This document shows positions 30,241 through 48,000 of a stretch of 64,000 nucleotides of DNA, piece by piece. Position 1 is the stretch's first letter; each line of letters begins with the position of its first letter. The notes beneath the pieces are model-generated. The model had not been told where the DNA came from and made no database searches. It saw only the letters and a program-made list of their open reading frames with translations. The translations under genes and the position numbers were made by a program. Origin of the DNA: Cichorium intybus (Eukaryota; Streptophyta; Magnoliopsida; Asterales; Asteraceae); the NCBI GenBank assembly GCA_023525715.1, contig CM042011.1, forward strand, positions 63,021,354 to 63,085,353. The letters run 5' to 3'.

Positions 30241-30428
30241 TGACAGCCACCACTGACAGCCATGGTTGTCGGCTAACCATCTATGTGATGTCGTCAGACC
30301 ACCATAATAGGGTAGTTGTAAGGTGGTGTTTCATTCCAACACTTGATCATGTTAAGTTCCAAATTCACTACCTTTTTGTTTTGTTCGGTTTTGGTGCTTT
30401 TGTAGTGGTGTGGGTTTCCAACACCACA
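30241..30428. other. Short unassigned stretch before the minisatellite
   Basis: No gene or repeat that I can name. Confidence 0.4.
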
Positions 30429-32403
30429 AGACCTCCGGTGTTGACGGACCGGGGTTAGCCTAAGAGACCTTAGGTGTTGATACATTGGGGATTTCCCGAG
30501 AGTCCTCAGGTGTTGACGAATCGGGGTTAGCCCGGTAGTCCTTAGGTGTTGACGGATCGGGGTTAACGCAATAGTCCTTAGGTGTTGGCGGATCGGAGCC
30601 AAACTGAGAGCCATTATGTGGTTTCTGTTAGATACATTTTATGCATCTTTTTCCATGTTTATTTAATGTATTTTACTAATTTTCATAGACTTAATCCGGG
30701 CATTTTCCACTTGTCATGACAAATTTACGTTTTACCACGGGACATTTTTACTTGGTAAATTTTTATGGATTTCAAGGTAATTTTATTACATGGATGGACT
30801 TGGAATGCTGAAAGGAAGCTATGGTTAAATTTTCGGACGAAACAGACGTGTAACAAATAATATACAACGAAAACAAGTTTAGAAGCACATGTATTATAGT
30901 TACACGGGTCGTATAATTTAGTCTTGCAATTACACGGACCGTATAACTCCAGAATCCCAAGAAAAACAACCAACTTTGAAGATTCATGCATTAGAAGGCA
31001 TTATACTTTGAAAGTTACATGACCCGTGAAAAACTACACGGCCCTTGTAACTTTCCCAAGACAATTGGGCCCACAATTTTTGAGTCCTGAACTTGTTGAC
31101 CATGTGGGTACATTGGGCAGCTTCCATTGTTGAAAAATCTGCACCTCTTCTGCACCAATACTGCAGTGGAATGAAGAACTTAACCTATAAGTACCTTGTT
31201 ACACTTCACATTCAAGGCCACGAAGTTCTAGTTCTAAAGAAGTTCTCATTTCAGGGGACAAAATTCTAAATAAGTCCATTTCTAGACAACTCTCTAAAGC
31301 AGAATTTGATCTTGTAAATATTATATTTTCTACATTTTTAAGTTATGTAATTTTTATTATTTTTTGTAATTTCTGGTTTGGGACAAGTTCTTCATCCATT
31401 TTGCTTAGTCGTATGATTTATTCTTATGACTGCCTCAGGTGTTGATGGACCGGGGTTATCCCAAGAGACATCAGGTATTGATAGATTGGGGATTTCCCGA
31501 GAGTCCTCAGGTGTTGACGAATCGGGGTTAGCCCGATAGTCCTTAGGTGTTGACGGATCGGGGTTAACGCAAGCGTCCTTAGGTGTTGGCGGATCGGAGC
31601 CAAACTGAGAGCCATTATGTGGTTTCTGTTAGATGCATTTTATGCATCTTTTCCATGTTTATTTAATGTATTTGACTACTTTTTATAGACTTAATCCAGG
31701 CATTTTCCACTTTTCGGGACAAATTTACGTTTTACTAGGGGACATTTTTACTTGGTAAATTTTTATGGATTTCAAGGTGATTTTATTACATGGATGGACT
31801 TGAATGAATAAAGGAAGCTATGGTTAAATTTTAAGGTGAAACAGACGTGTAACGAAGGAGATACAACGAAAACAAGTTTGGAAGCACATGTATTATAGTT
31901 ACACAGGTCGTATAATTTAGTCTTGCAATTACACGGACCGTATAACTCCAGAAGCCTAAGAAAAACAACCAACTTTGAAGATTCATGCATTAGAAGGCAT
32001 TATACTATGAAAGTTACACGACCCGAGCAAAACTACACGGTCCTTGTAACTTTCCCAAAGACAATTGGGCCCACAATTTTTGAGTCCTGAACTTGTTGAC
32101 CATGTGGGTACATTGGGCAGCTCCCATTGTTGAAATATTTGCACCTCTTTTGCACCAATAATGCAGGGGAATGAAGAACTTATCCTATAAATACCTTGTT
32201 ACACTTCACATTCAAGGCCATGACGTTCTAGTTCTAGAGAAGTTCTCATTTTTGGGGACAAAATTCTAAATAAGTCCATTTCTGGACAGCTCTCTAAAGC
32301 AGAAATTCATCTTGTAAATATTATATTTTTCTGCATTTTTAAGCTATGTAATTATTTTTTTTTTTTTTGTAATTTCTGGTTTGGGACAAGTTCTTCATCC
32401 ATT
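30429..32403 (+). repeat. ~1-kb tandem duplication, each unit headed by a 5 x 36-bp minisatellite
   Basis: Two copies lie at an offset of 1001 bp (30429-31411 and 31431-32403). Each begins with five 36-bp units carrying GGTGTTGACGGATCGGGGTT (30429-30608 and about 31431-31610). A common ~800-bp part follows, with dyads such as ACACGGACCGT. Because 36 is a multiple of three, a 12-residue repeat frame appears on the minus strand. I do not believe it is a protein. Confidence 0.9.
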
Positions 32404-33708
32404 TTTGGACAGTTTCTTATCATATTTTATATGAAAATATTTCAGATTATGTTTTCTTAGTTATGGTTTAATTTTCTGTAAGCAATTTTTAACCAACATG
32501 TTTGGTTAAAACTTCAAACCAAACGACCTCAAGTCGAACATTTCTCATTTATGTTATTAAATCTTGGATTTAAGTTAGATGTTATTAAACTTTTATAGTT
32601 TGAGTAATGCAATGTTTTGTTCTTAATATTAATCATGGTTTGCCGTTAGAATTTGGGTGGTCACTATCTTTTAACGGTTTATCATGTACCTTAATTGTTG
32701 TTCCAATTGCTTTGGACACAAAAATGAGTGACACATAACGATAATTTTGATCGAAGACAATCAATTGGTGGCATTCTTTTGTTCAGGTTTTCCTTTCATT
32801 ATAAATTGGTTAATACCTTTTTAATCTAACAATCCAAGTTTTGTTTAGAACAAAAATTCAGATTTTTACTTGGTTCAAAAACACCATTTGAATTAGATTT
32901 AAATTTTGTGTCGTTATTTGATTTATAAAATCCGTAATTGTTTATGAATCAAAGCAAGCAACAAATATTGGATTTTATCTAGTGTAAACTTGGCGTTGTA
33001 TGTTTCCACACTTCTGACTTTTGAAGAGAAATGGACATTGTTTGGGAAATACGTGTATAAAACTCTATGCGGATTTTTCTACTTATAACTAAGAACTTGT
33101 TTGGTTTTAAGTTACTAAAAGATAGTTTTAGTTAAAGAGCTTATTTTAACTAAGTAATTTTCACAAGTAAAGGAATACTAGAGCTTGTTAGTATTTCTTA
33201 GTACCAACTTAGATTAAAGATATATCACTTTCATCCAAGTGCAAATATGTTTATGAGATTTTTGAAACTTGAAGTCGGGTCTATCCTTTTTGTTATCGTG
33301 TATTTCTGTTTTCTTTCCCATTTCCAGATCCTAAAACTATCTAGATTTTCAATATCCATGCAGTTTCTGAAATCCTATTTTTTGTTTAGAATTCAGTTTT
33401 GTGTAGATTATATTTTGTCCCATTTCTGCATTTTGGTTATTATTTAGTTTTTAACATGTGAGAACCCCCCCCCCCCCCATTTTATATAAAATGTATGCCA
33501 TTCACAAGATCGGTTACCCCGTCTCCTTGAGGACACGAACTTTACTTTTACATGGCTATCGATAATCGGAGTGTGTTGGAAGGTTCACAACTATCCTTCT
33601 TTTTTACTTTTATTTCTTTAATGTTCTTCTTTTCTGTTATTTCATCTTCTTTTTATTTCTTCCCATTACGCATTCTCCCTTTATTTGTTGGTTTATAATG
33701 GTTCAACA
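30609..33708 (+). mobile_element. Probable LTR of a Tat/Athila-type gypsy element
   Basis: The stretch ends GGTTCAACA at 33708. It is followed by TTGGTGTCGCTGTCGGGGA (33711-33729), a diverged copy of the Athila/Tat primer-binding site seen in D1. No coding frame is present, and it contains the tandem duplication. A run of 14 C is at 33465-33478. The left border is not defined and no partner LTR is evident. Confidence 0.45.
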
Positions 33709-34613
33709 TATTGGTGTCGCTGTCGGGGAGACGACTTATATGATCATCTTGTGTAGTACACCAAAAAATTGAAAAAGTAGTGTAAACAAAAAAAATCTGC
33801 AAAACCAAAAACCATAAAATTGAAAAACCGAAAAAACAAAAACTGTCCCGCAATGACATTAAACTTAGCAATTTTGAGAACTTTGTGGGTGAGTTCCATG
33901 GAAACCCTCACGAGAGTTCACTCGTCCGCTCGGGATACCGAGAGGTTTGTTGCACATGCCAAGTGCAATCACAAACTCCAGCGAAACTGTGAGTTTGTTT
34001 AATTTTCTTATATTTAGTTATCTTATTTTTGCGTTTTAAGTAGTTTAAATTGTTCAAAACTAATTTTTCTTTTTCCATTGGTTTTAGAATGTTCTCAGGA
34101 GCCCGAAAATAAAAATTGGTTGAAAACTGTCTTACGGTTCAGAGGTTAGAAAAAACGGAAAAAAAGTTCTTAACAGAAGACTTACATGAGCCGTGTTTGT
34201 GCCTAAAGAATTTACACGCCCCGTGTTTCTGTTCTAGCCCATTTCAAAAGTGAAGTCCGAACAAAAAACGCGGTTGGGCCATGTTTTAAACTTACATGGC
34301 CCGTGTTTTTTGCCTCAATGTTTACACGGCCCGTGTTAAAATTCGTAGCCCAAAAAAATCAAGTTTAAAATACGGCAGCCCATGTTATGAAACTACACAG
34401 CCCGTTTTTGGCCCATATCAAAATGCATGGCCCGTGTTTTCCTTCGCAGTCCATGAGTCATAATTCATAAAGATCAAGGGAAAAATACAAAGGAGCAATT
34501 GTTAAAGAAGTGGATGGCATGGGCACGCACGTGTATATCAGAAGAGACAGGAATGAGTTAAAAAAAAAAAAAAAAAAATCTCTTTCGAAAGTTGAACAAT
34601 TGTGTATGGGTAG
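33709..34613 (+). other. Leader of the gypsy element: PBS and palindromic ACACGGCCCGTGT words
   Basis: After the primer-binding site come about 900 noncoding bases. At 34180-34445 about seven variants of TTACACGGCCCGTGTTT occur at 25-70-bp intervals. Related words recur in the ~1-kb duplicated units upstream. A poly(A) tract is at about 34560-34578. Confidence 0.5.
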
Positions 34614-34627
34614 GCACCAAAATAAAT

Positions 34628-34896
34628 AGTCTGAGTGCCTTCAAGGTGTTAAAATTGCCGGTTCCAAAAGCAAGTGAAGCCCAGCCTAGCTGGGTGGATG
34701 CGCACGGGTTATATACCCATGTGGTGGAAGGTCTGGAGTTCGACTCCTACTAACCCCATGTGGGGGATTTTCCCTGGTCGGCGAAAAACAGGTGGAGGGA
34801 AAAGGCTTTGCGCCATAGGTAATTGTCAACCGCCCTGGGTTGCAAGGCTGAGTACCCTCAAGGTGTTAAAATTGCCGGTTCCAAAAAAAAAAAAAA
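34628..34896 (+). mobile_element. Composite SINE with a 14-bp target duplication
   Basis: GCACCAAAATAAAT occurs at 34614-34627 and again at 34897-34910. The inserted DNA starts with a SINE tail (CAAGGTGTTAAAATTGCCGG, about 34642-34661). A complete unit follows, with a tRNA-like box A (TAGCTGGGTGG, about 34687), box B (GGAGTTCGACTCC, about 34734) and the same tail again, ending in poly(A). The target duplication encloses both parts, so they moved together. Confidence 0.85.
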
Positions 34897-34910
34897 GCAC
34901 CAAAATAAAT

Positions 34911-37066
<2,156 letters not shown>

Positions 37067-37068
37067 AT

Positions 37069-37160
<92 letters not shown>
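37067..37160. repeat. (TA)n tract right of E6
   Basis: TA repeats with one G. Confidence 0.95.
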
Positions 37161-37164
<4 letters not shown>

Positions 37165-38605
37165 TACCAAATTGAGTTTGTGAGTATAATTCACTGTTCA
37201 TTTGAAACTCATTGTCAGCCGTCCGATTATTTCACTTTTCTTTTTACCTGTACAGATATTTGGACACTGATCTTTAATTTCATTGGACCTTCTCCTCTTT
37301 CTTTTTCCTCTTCATCCCGATTTCACCGACTCTTTATGATGTTTTGCTTTCTACTTACAGTAGCTCTTTTCTTCACTCCCTGCTCCACACCAAGGTGCGA
37401 TTCTTGCCAGACCCTTCGATTAAATTACTTCTCTTTTTTCTTCTGCACATCGTGGTTTTGTCTACACCAACGTAACATTCCTACTAGATTACATGTTCAG
37501 TGAGTTCCTCTTTGTCGAAAATTTCCTCTGTTTCATGTGATGTAGCTTTTCTTCCATTGGTTACAATTTACAGTGCGTTTCACTTATTTCCTATGTTTGT
37601 TCTGTTTCTTTTTCTTCTTTCTTTTTCCCTTGGTTGCAATAAACGGTAGATACTGTTGTGTTCTTTTAACATTGGTAACATGCACGCCAACTGTTTGTTG
37701 TTTTTTCCTGCTGTTTAGAAAGTAGTTTTTCCTGTCTTTTAAAGAGACGTGTTTCAGTTCTTACTTTGCCTGTAACACGCATGGTAACTTCTAGAACAAA
37801 TCAGTTAACATTTGTTGTTTCTGGAACCATTCTGGCATGCGAAACCTTTCATATAGCACGGGCTTTACATCCATCTGTTCAGAAAGTTGCTTCAAAAGTG
37901 GAAGAAGAACCTCATGTAGCTGTGTTTGTATGCACCAATTAGTATAAATAAAATATAAATAGAAGGACTGAAAATGTTAATAATGTAAAGAAGTTTCATA
38001 CTTGGTCATCACGTGGTTGTCCAGCAGTAAAAGGTATGCAAGGGATTCCATTAACTGGTTGCAATAAGAAACTGACATTAGATGATATGAATTTAGAAAC
38101 TGTACTATAATGACGATACTTTTTTCTAATTCAATGACTAATTAAGCCCAGGTGGTTAATATTAAAATACACATTAAACAAAATTTATATGTCTTGCAAA
38201 CTAAACATCTGCCCATAAAGAAAATCAATCACGAGCGTGCCACCAAGGGAGAACAATAAACATACAAGCAAATAAAAATAAAAATAGAGGAGCATGTGAG
38301 TTAATTAGAAGGTACAAGCCATCATTGTATTGAATAAGCGGAATCGTTAACGTACCATGTATATGCAACCAAAACGTTTTTTGCAGTTTCAATTCCTTTG
38401 TGGACCTTTTGCTGTATAGGTTCTTCATAATGAAAATTTTCCTGTATACAGGTTAGATTATAAATTTAGTACAAAAATAAAAATAAATTCCTGCAGCAGC
38501 ACCTTAAGTCCTCCTTAATCTGTGTCAAGTGACGATATGCTATGTTTAGAGTGTCTTTTGTCATATACTTATCCCGCCGCAACGCGCCGCCAGGTCAACA
38601 CCTAG
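37161..38605 (+). mobile_element. Unassigned stretch ending in a Helitron-like 3' terminus
   Basis: The end, CCCGCCGCAACGCGCCGCC then 8 bases and CTAG (38602-38605) followed by T, fits a Helitron 3' end (GC-rich hairpin, then CTAG). I did not find the 5' TC end. The body is T-rich with no protein I recognise. Confidence 0.35.
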
Positions 38606-40459
<1,854 letters not shown>

Positions 40460-40580
40460 CGGCAAATCTATCATACTCCTACTCCTAAACTTCTCCTTGT
40501 TATGTTAGTGTCAGGGTTTGAACCCATGACCTCTTTGTTAGTATATCACCTTGTTAGCCAAGTGGGCTAGCCCCAACTTG
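40460..40580 (-). mobile_element. tRNA-derived SINE (minus strand)
   Basis: The minus strand has a box A-like GGCTAGCCCACTTGG (about 40558-40572) and box B GGGTTCAAACCC (40514-40525). Its distal part, with GGAGTATGATAGATTTG, matches the SINE in NIP intron 1. Confidence 0.65.
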
Positions 40581-40899
40581 TTCTTGATAATAAGTACCAC
40601 ACATATCATTAATGTATAAGTTAACAAAGTCATTTAAGTTATAATAGTTTAATGATAAATAATTTTTTTAGTTGGAAGAGCTTTAATATCTAATCTATAT
40701 ATCTATATATTTGTTATATTATAGTAATTTTTTTTTTCAACCACATTGATATGAAAATCCAATAACTTTTCAAATGTCTTTTAATAATAATTATTAACTG
40801 TTTTATTTATATGAGATAATTGCTTGGATTCGGTATCAATGTTATTATTAGTATGTACTTATAAATGTTGTGATAAAGTTTTATATATATGTATACATA

Positions 40900-42903
<2,004 letters not shown>

Positions 42904-43684
42904 TGTTGGATTAGGTGTCTAAGCCATGACTAATAATTAGTATTTATCTAATTAATAGAAGCACAGTCCATTTGGGTTGCCCTCATGGTTGGAGGTTTGG
43001 TAGAAAATTCGGTAGAGAGAAAGATTGATTTATTATAGGATTAATAAATCAATAGGAATTAAATATATGGTTTATTAATATATTAAAGTCATAATATACT
43101 AATTAGAAACTATATTAATTAATTATGAATTAATCCAGAATTAATTGGATTTAATTTGGGGATTAAATTAATTAATTAAAGGTGCAGGGACTAAAACTGT
43201 AATTATTCAATAGTTGAGTAAGTGACAGTGTGGAGTGACCAGTTGAAAGTCGAAATCTATATATGGATATATAGAATTTCGAAATTGATGATTAAGGATA
43301 ATTAGGGTTTTGAATTGTAAGATAAAAGGTTTATCTTATTTGAATTCAAAAAGGTTTATCTCTAAGGCTTATCAGTTAATCATCTGGAAACTATAAATAG
43401 GACTCACTGGGCACCATATTGAATTCGCCATTCTCATAAGATCTCTCTGGAATTTCGATCTCCTCTCCTCTCTGCTTGGGTGTGACTTTCATTTGAGGCA
43501 GGATAATTTTGCTGCTCAGCTTCCAGAAAATTCTAAAAGGTTGGTTTTTCTAATTTTATTCTTTTAGTTAATTTTCTTATGGCCTTTAGGTTTTGTTATA
43601 TGTTCAATTAGAAGAAAACATAGATCCTTATAGGTTGCATGTGAACTTAGGTTATTTAGTTCATGGTTTGCAGAAAACCTTTCA
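42904..43684 (+). repeat. 5' LTR of copia C
   Basis: TGTTGGATTAGG to ACCTTTCA. The dyad TTATTCAA / TAG / TTGAGTAA is at 43203-43221. ACTATAAATAGG at about 43390-43401 is the likely TATA box. Confidence 0.95.
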
Positions 43685-43685
43685 G

Positions 43686-43697
43686 TGGTATCAGAGC
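43686..43697 (+). promoter_or_regulatory. Primer-binding site of copia C
   Basis: TGGTATCAGAGC lies one base after the LTR and complements the 3' end of plant initiator methionine tRNA, the usual primer of copia elements. Confidence 0.95.
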
Positions 43698-43698
43698 C

Positions 43699-45040
43699 TG
43701 TTTTGTTTTCTTGTTGAATTGTTATAACTGTTTTAGGGTTTAAAGCCTATAAACCCTAATTATATTATGGATCGATTTCTAGGATTAGGGTTTTGGAAAC
43801 CCTAATCCCCCCCCTTGCTAATTTCGAAAATTCCATTAAGGTTTTAGAAGGTTTTCTATTTTTGGTAACTTTATTTGTTAATTAAATGGATAACCTTAAA
43901 CCCCATTATTTGAAATCGATTTTTAGGGGGTTTAGGATAGGTTTTAATTAATTTGATTAATTTGGATAAACCTATCTTCATTTGAATTAATTTAATTAAT
44001 TGTTAATTAAAAGATAATTCAAAAGGGATTTAATTAATTTTTTAATTGTCGAAAATTAATAGAAAAATCCAGAAAAATATTTTAAAATGTTTAAAATATT
44101 TAGATTTAATTAATTTAATTAATTGGTAATTAAAATTGATTAAATCGAATTTTAAGGTTTAATTTAATTTAAAATTTAATTGTTAAATTTGGTAAAATTA
44201 AAAGATAAACCTTGAATATTTTAAAGGGTTTTTAAAATACATCTTATATATGTTATTAAAAGTTAATATTATATATATGAGATAAATTTGGTTAGTCAAA
44301 TCAATAGTAGGCCTCATTCACGAAGCTGGTCTATAAAGTGGGTATAAGGAGACTGCCTATAAAATGGTAGTCTAATGGGTGAACACTCTCACCCATCGCT
44401 CGCCTGATCAGTGGAGGGTTGTTAGCCGAACGGGTTTGACAGAACCGCTTAATTATTAAAAGTATAATGATCAAAGTACTAGAACCATTTACAAAAATCC
44501 CAATCTAGTTACTTTAGAAAAAATGTGAATTTGATGCTAACCCATGAAATTGCACATTGCACTTTATGAAACGTTGGTGGAGCGTGTGTGGTTTACCGGC
44601 ACACCAATGGGGGTTCATAAAGAGTGGCAATGGGTGTCTCGGGTGTTATCATTGTTGATGGAGCGTGTGTGGTTTACCGGCACATCAATTTGAGATGATA
44701 ATGGACCCCGAGAGTACCAAGCTAATTTGCATGGTTATTCACACCCGGTTTGTGATCCTCGGCATCCCAGTCACAAACGGTGGGGCATATCCGAGATTAA
44801 ACATGCTATTGAACAGTTCAATAAATCTCAAAAGAAACTAGGAATTCCATTTATAATAAGATTATTTTTCCGCGGTGGAATTGGCTGAATCGTCGTTTGC
44901 CTACCTTTATAAAATTTGCTTATAGATTACGGCATCCCTCTTCTATGTTGCAAATTGTTATAGTTGGATCCTAGCCTTATTTTATATTGGGTTATTATAA
45001 GGACCGACAAGTATCTAATTAAACTTACCTTCTTTTATAG
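43699..45040 (+). other. Leader of copia C with conserved hairpins
   Basis: Untranslated, about 1.34 kb. Four hairpins sit in its last third: TTGGTG/CACCAA (44574-44607) and TTGATG/CATCAA (44655-44688), each with the same 22-nt loop; TTTGTGA/TCACAAA around 15 nt (44749-44777); and TATTGAA/TTCAATA around CAG (44807-44823). All are also found in the leaders of A and/or B. They may act in packaging, dimerisation or translation; that is inference. Confidence 0.75.
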
Positions 45041-48000
45041 ATGTCTTCTGCTGATCAATCCGCTCCCCAATCAAACTCCAGTGTTCCCTCTATCCTCTCA
45101 CTGTGTTCCAAGGTTCAATTGAACAGGACAAACTACAATGACTGGATTAGAAACATCAAGATGGCTATGAGGTATGAGAACAAAGAGTATGTTCTCGAGA
45201 CTGAGCTTGTCGATGTTGACCCCGAAACTGCTACTCCCGAGGAAATTGCCTCGTACCAAAAACACACTGATGATGCAACCAAAGTGGCCTGCATCATGAT
45301 CGCCACAATGAACCCCGAATTGCAAAGGATATACGAAGACTACTGGCCCTTCGAGATGCACAAGGAGCTCGCAGAAAAGTTCCGCAAGCAAGAGCGCATT
45401 GAGAGGTGCGAGGTGGTCAAGGACTTCACGAACAGCAAACCTAAAGATGGAGAGTCCATTTGCGCTCATGTGCAAAGAATGCAAGGTTACGTGGAGCGGC
45501 TTAGAAAGCTTGTGATGCCTGTACCGGATGAGTTGGCCGTTGACATAGTGCTTAACTCCTTACCGAGTTCTTATGACCAGTTCAGGCTGGCTTATCATTT
45601 GAACAACAATCAGGCTAACCTGACTGAGTTGCATCGCATGCTTCGAGTTGCTGAGGACGGGATGAAGGGTAAAAATGTACCCTCGGTTAATCAGCCCGTC
45701 CTAGCCATTGGAAGTGGCAAAGGAAAGAAGAGGAAGGGCCCTCCTACGCAAAATTGGAGGGAAAAGGTTCAGGTCGGGTCGTCCAGCAATGGCTCGAGAA
45801 CCAAGTCTTCCCAAATTCCTTGTGTGGCCAACCCCGATGAAGCCAACTGTTTTTACTGCAAAGAGAAGGGCCATTGGAAGAGAAGCTGCCCCAAATACTT
45901 GCAGGATGTCAAGGATGGGAAAGTAAAGCCATCGACAGCAGGTATATACACTATCTCTAAAAACTCACCATCTTCTAATTCTTGGGTCCTTGATACAGGA
46001 TGTGGTTTTCACATTTGTACTGATCTGCAGGGCCTAAAGGAAAGCAGGGAGGTGGAGCACGGTAGACTGAACTTGATCATGGGCAATAGGGGATCGTCCC
46101 CTGTTACCAAGATCGGCGTTTACAGTTTAGTGCTTAGTAGTGATGTTAGTATAGAGTTATTTAATTGTTGATATTCGCCAGAAATGGCAAGAAACATTAT
46201 TTCATTTCACGCATTGTTCAGACAAGGATTTCAATTTTCTTTTGATAATAAAATTGGTTCGATTTCTGTTTTCAAAAATGGTATTTTGATTTTTACTGCT
46301 TATCCTTGTGATGGTGTGTATGAAACTGTTGAATGTGTTGACAATTTAGGACATAGTGTAAATTATATTGATTCTACTAGTGGTGTAGAAAAGGCATGTC
46401 TGTGGCATAGTCGGCTCGGGCACATCAGCAAGAAACGCATCGCCCAACTCCAAAAGGATGGAGTGTTGGAATCATTCGACCTCAGGTCGGATGATGTATG
46501 CGAATCTTGTCTGTTGGGCAAGATGACTAAATCACCTTTCAAAGGGTCTTTTGAAAGAGGTGAGGGTCTGCTGGACATCATTCACACGGATGTGTGTGGT
46601 CCATTCAGATCAACCACAAAGGATGGCACGCGGTTCTACGTGACCTTTACCGACGATTTCAGTAGATACGGTTATATCTACTTGATCAAGCACAAGTCGG
46701 ACACCTTTGAAAAGTTCAAAGAGTTTAAGAACGAGGTAGAGAATCAATTAGGCAGGAAGATAAAGATGCTCAGGTCCGACAGAGGCGGAGAGTATCTAAG
46801 TATCGAGTTCCTAGACTATCTAAAGGAATGCGGAATAGTTTCGCAGTTGACACCTCCCAGAACACCACAGTTGAACGGTGTTGCGGAGAGGCGCAACCGA
46901 ACCCTGTTGGACATGGTTCGTTCCATGATGAGTCGAGCTTCACTTCCCATTCACTTCTGGGGGTATACCTTAGAGACTACCGCCCATATCCTCAATCTTG
47001 TCCCTACTAAAAAGGTTGCTAAAACATCTCATGAAATGTGGACGGGGAAAGTTCCCTCGTTGGCACATATCAAAGTCTGGGGTTGTGAGGCTTTCGTCAG
47101 ACGAGAGACTCAAGACAAACTCGCAGAAAGAAGCGAAAGGTGTTTCTTCCTTGGTTATCCCAAACAGTCCTTTGGATATCTATTCTACAGACCGAGCGAG
47201 GACGTGGTCTTTGTAGCTAGACGAGTGGTCTTTCGAGAGAGAGAGCTCATATTCAAAGAGGACAGTGGGAGTACCATTGATCTGGAAGAAATTCTAGAGT
47301 CATCAGATGACGCAACCTTAGGAGAAACTAGCAACCAACATGAGGAAGAAGTTCCTGTTGGTCCGACAGATGTATCCTTACCTCTTAGGCGTTCCGGTAG
47401 GGTTAGCATGCCACCCGAGTTTTATGGGTTCCATATAACTTCGGATGGGGACACATTTGTCAGTGATAGGACACTGATAAATTTGGATGAACCAGCTAAC
47501 TACCAAGAAGCAGTGGCGGGCCCTGAGTCTGCCAAATGGAAAGAGGCCATGGATAGCGAGATCAAGTCCATGTATGACAATCAAGTTTGGAACTTGGTTG
47601 ACAACGTACCGGGTCGAAAGACAGTCGGGTGCAAATGGATCTTCAAGAAGAAGACCGACATGGACGGAAAGGTACACACTTTCAAGGCAAGACTGGTTGC
47701 GAAGGGCTTTACTCAAACCCCAGGGGTTAACTATGACGAGACCTTCTCACCAGTAGCCAAGATAAAGTCTATTAGGATTATGCTGGCCATAGCTGCATTT
47801 CATGACTATGAAATTTGGCAGATGGACGTCAAAACCACTTTCCTTAATGGGAAGTTGACTGAGGATGTTTACATGAATCAGCCAGAGGGTTTTGTCGATG
47901 CAAAGTATCCTGATAAGGTGTGTAAGCTTGAGAGATCAATCTATGGATTGAAGCAAGCTTCTCGCAGCTGGAATCTTTGTTTCCATGAGAAAGTCAAAGA

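Noticed and set aside
30294..31615. Minus-strand frames with 12-residue repeats (TPIRQHLRT) as a repeat protein
   Set aside because: The 36-bp minisatellite is divisible by three, so a repeating frame is automatic. There is no start context, splice site or conserved flank.
45708..45926. Basic 72-residue frame and other alternative frames inside the copia C coding region
   Set aside because: They are shifted readings of Gag-Pol without independent evidence.
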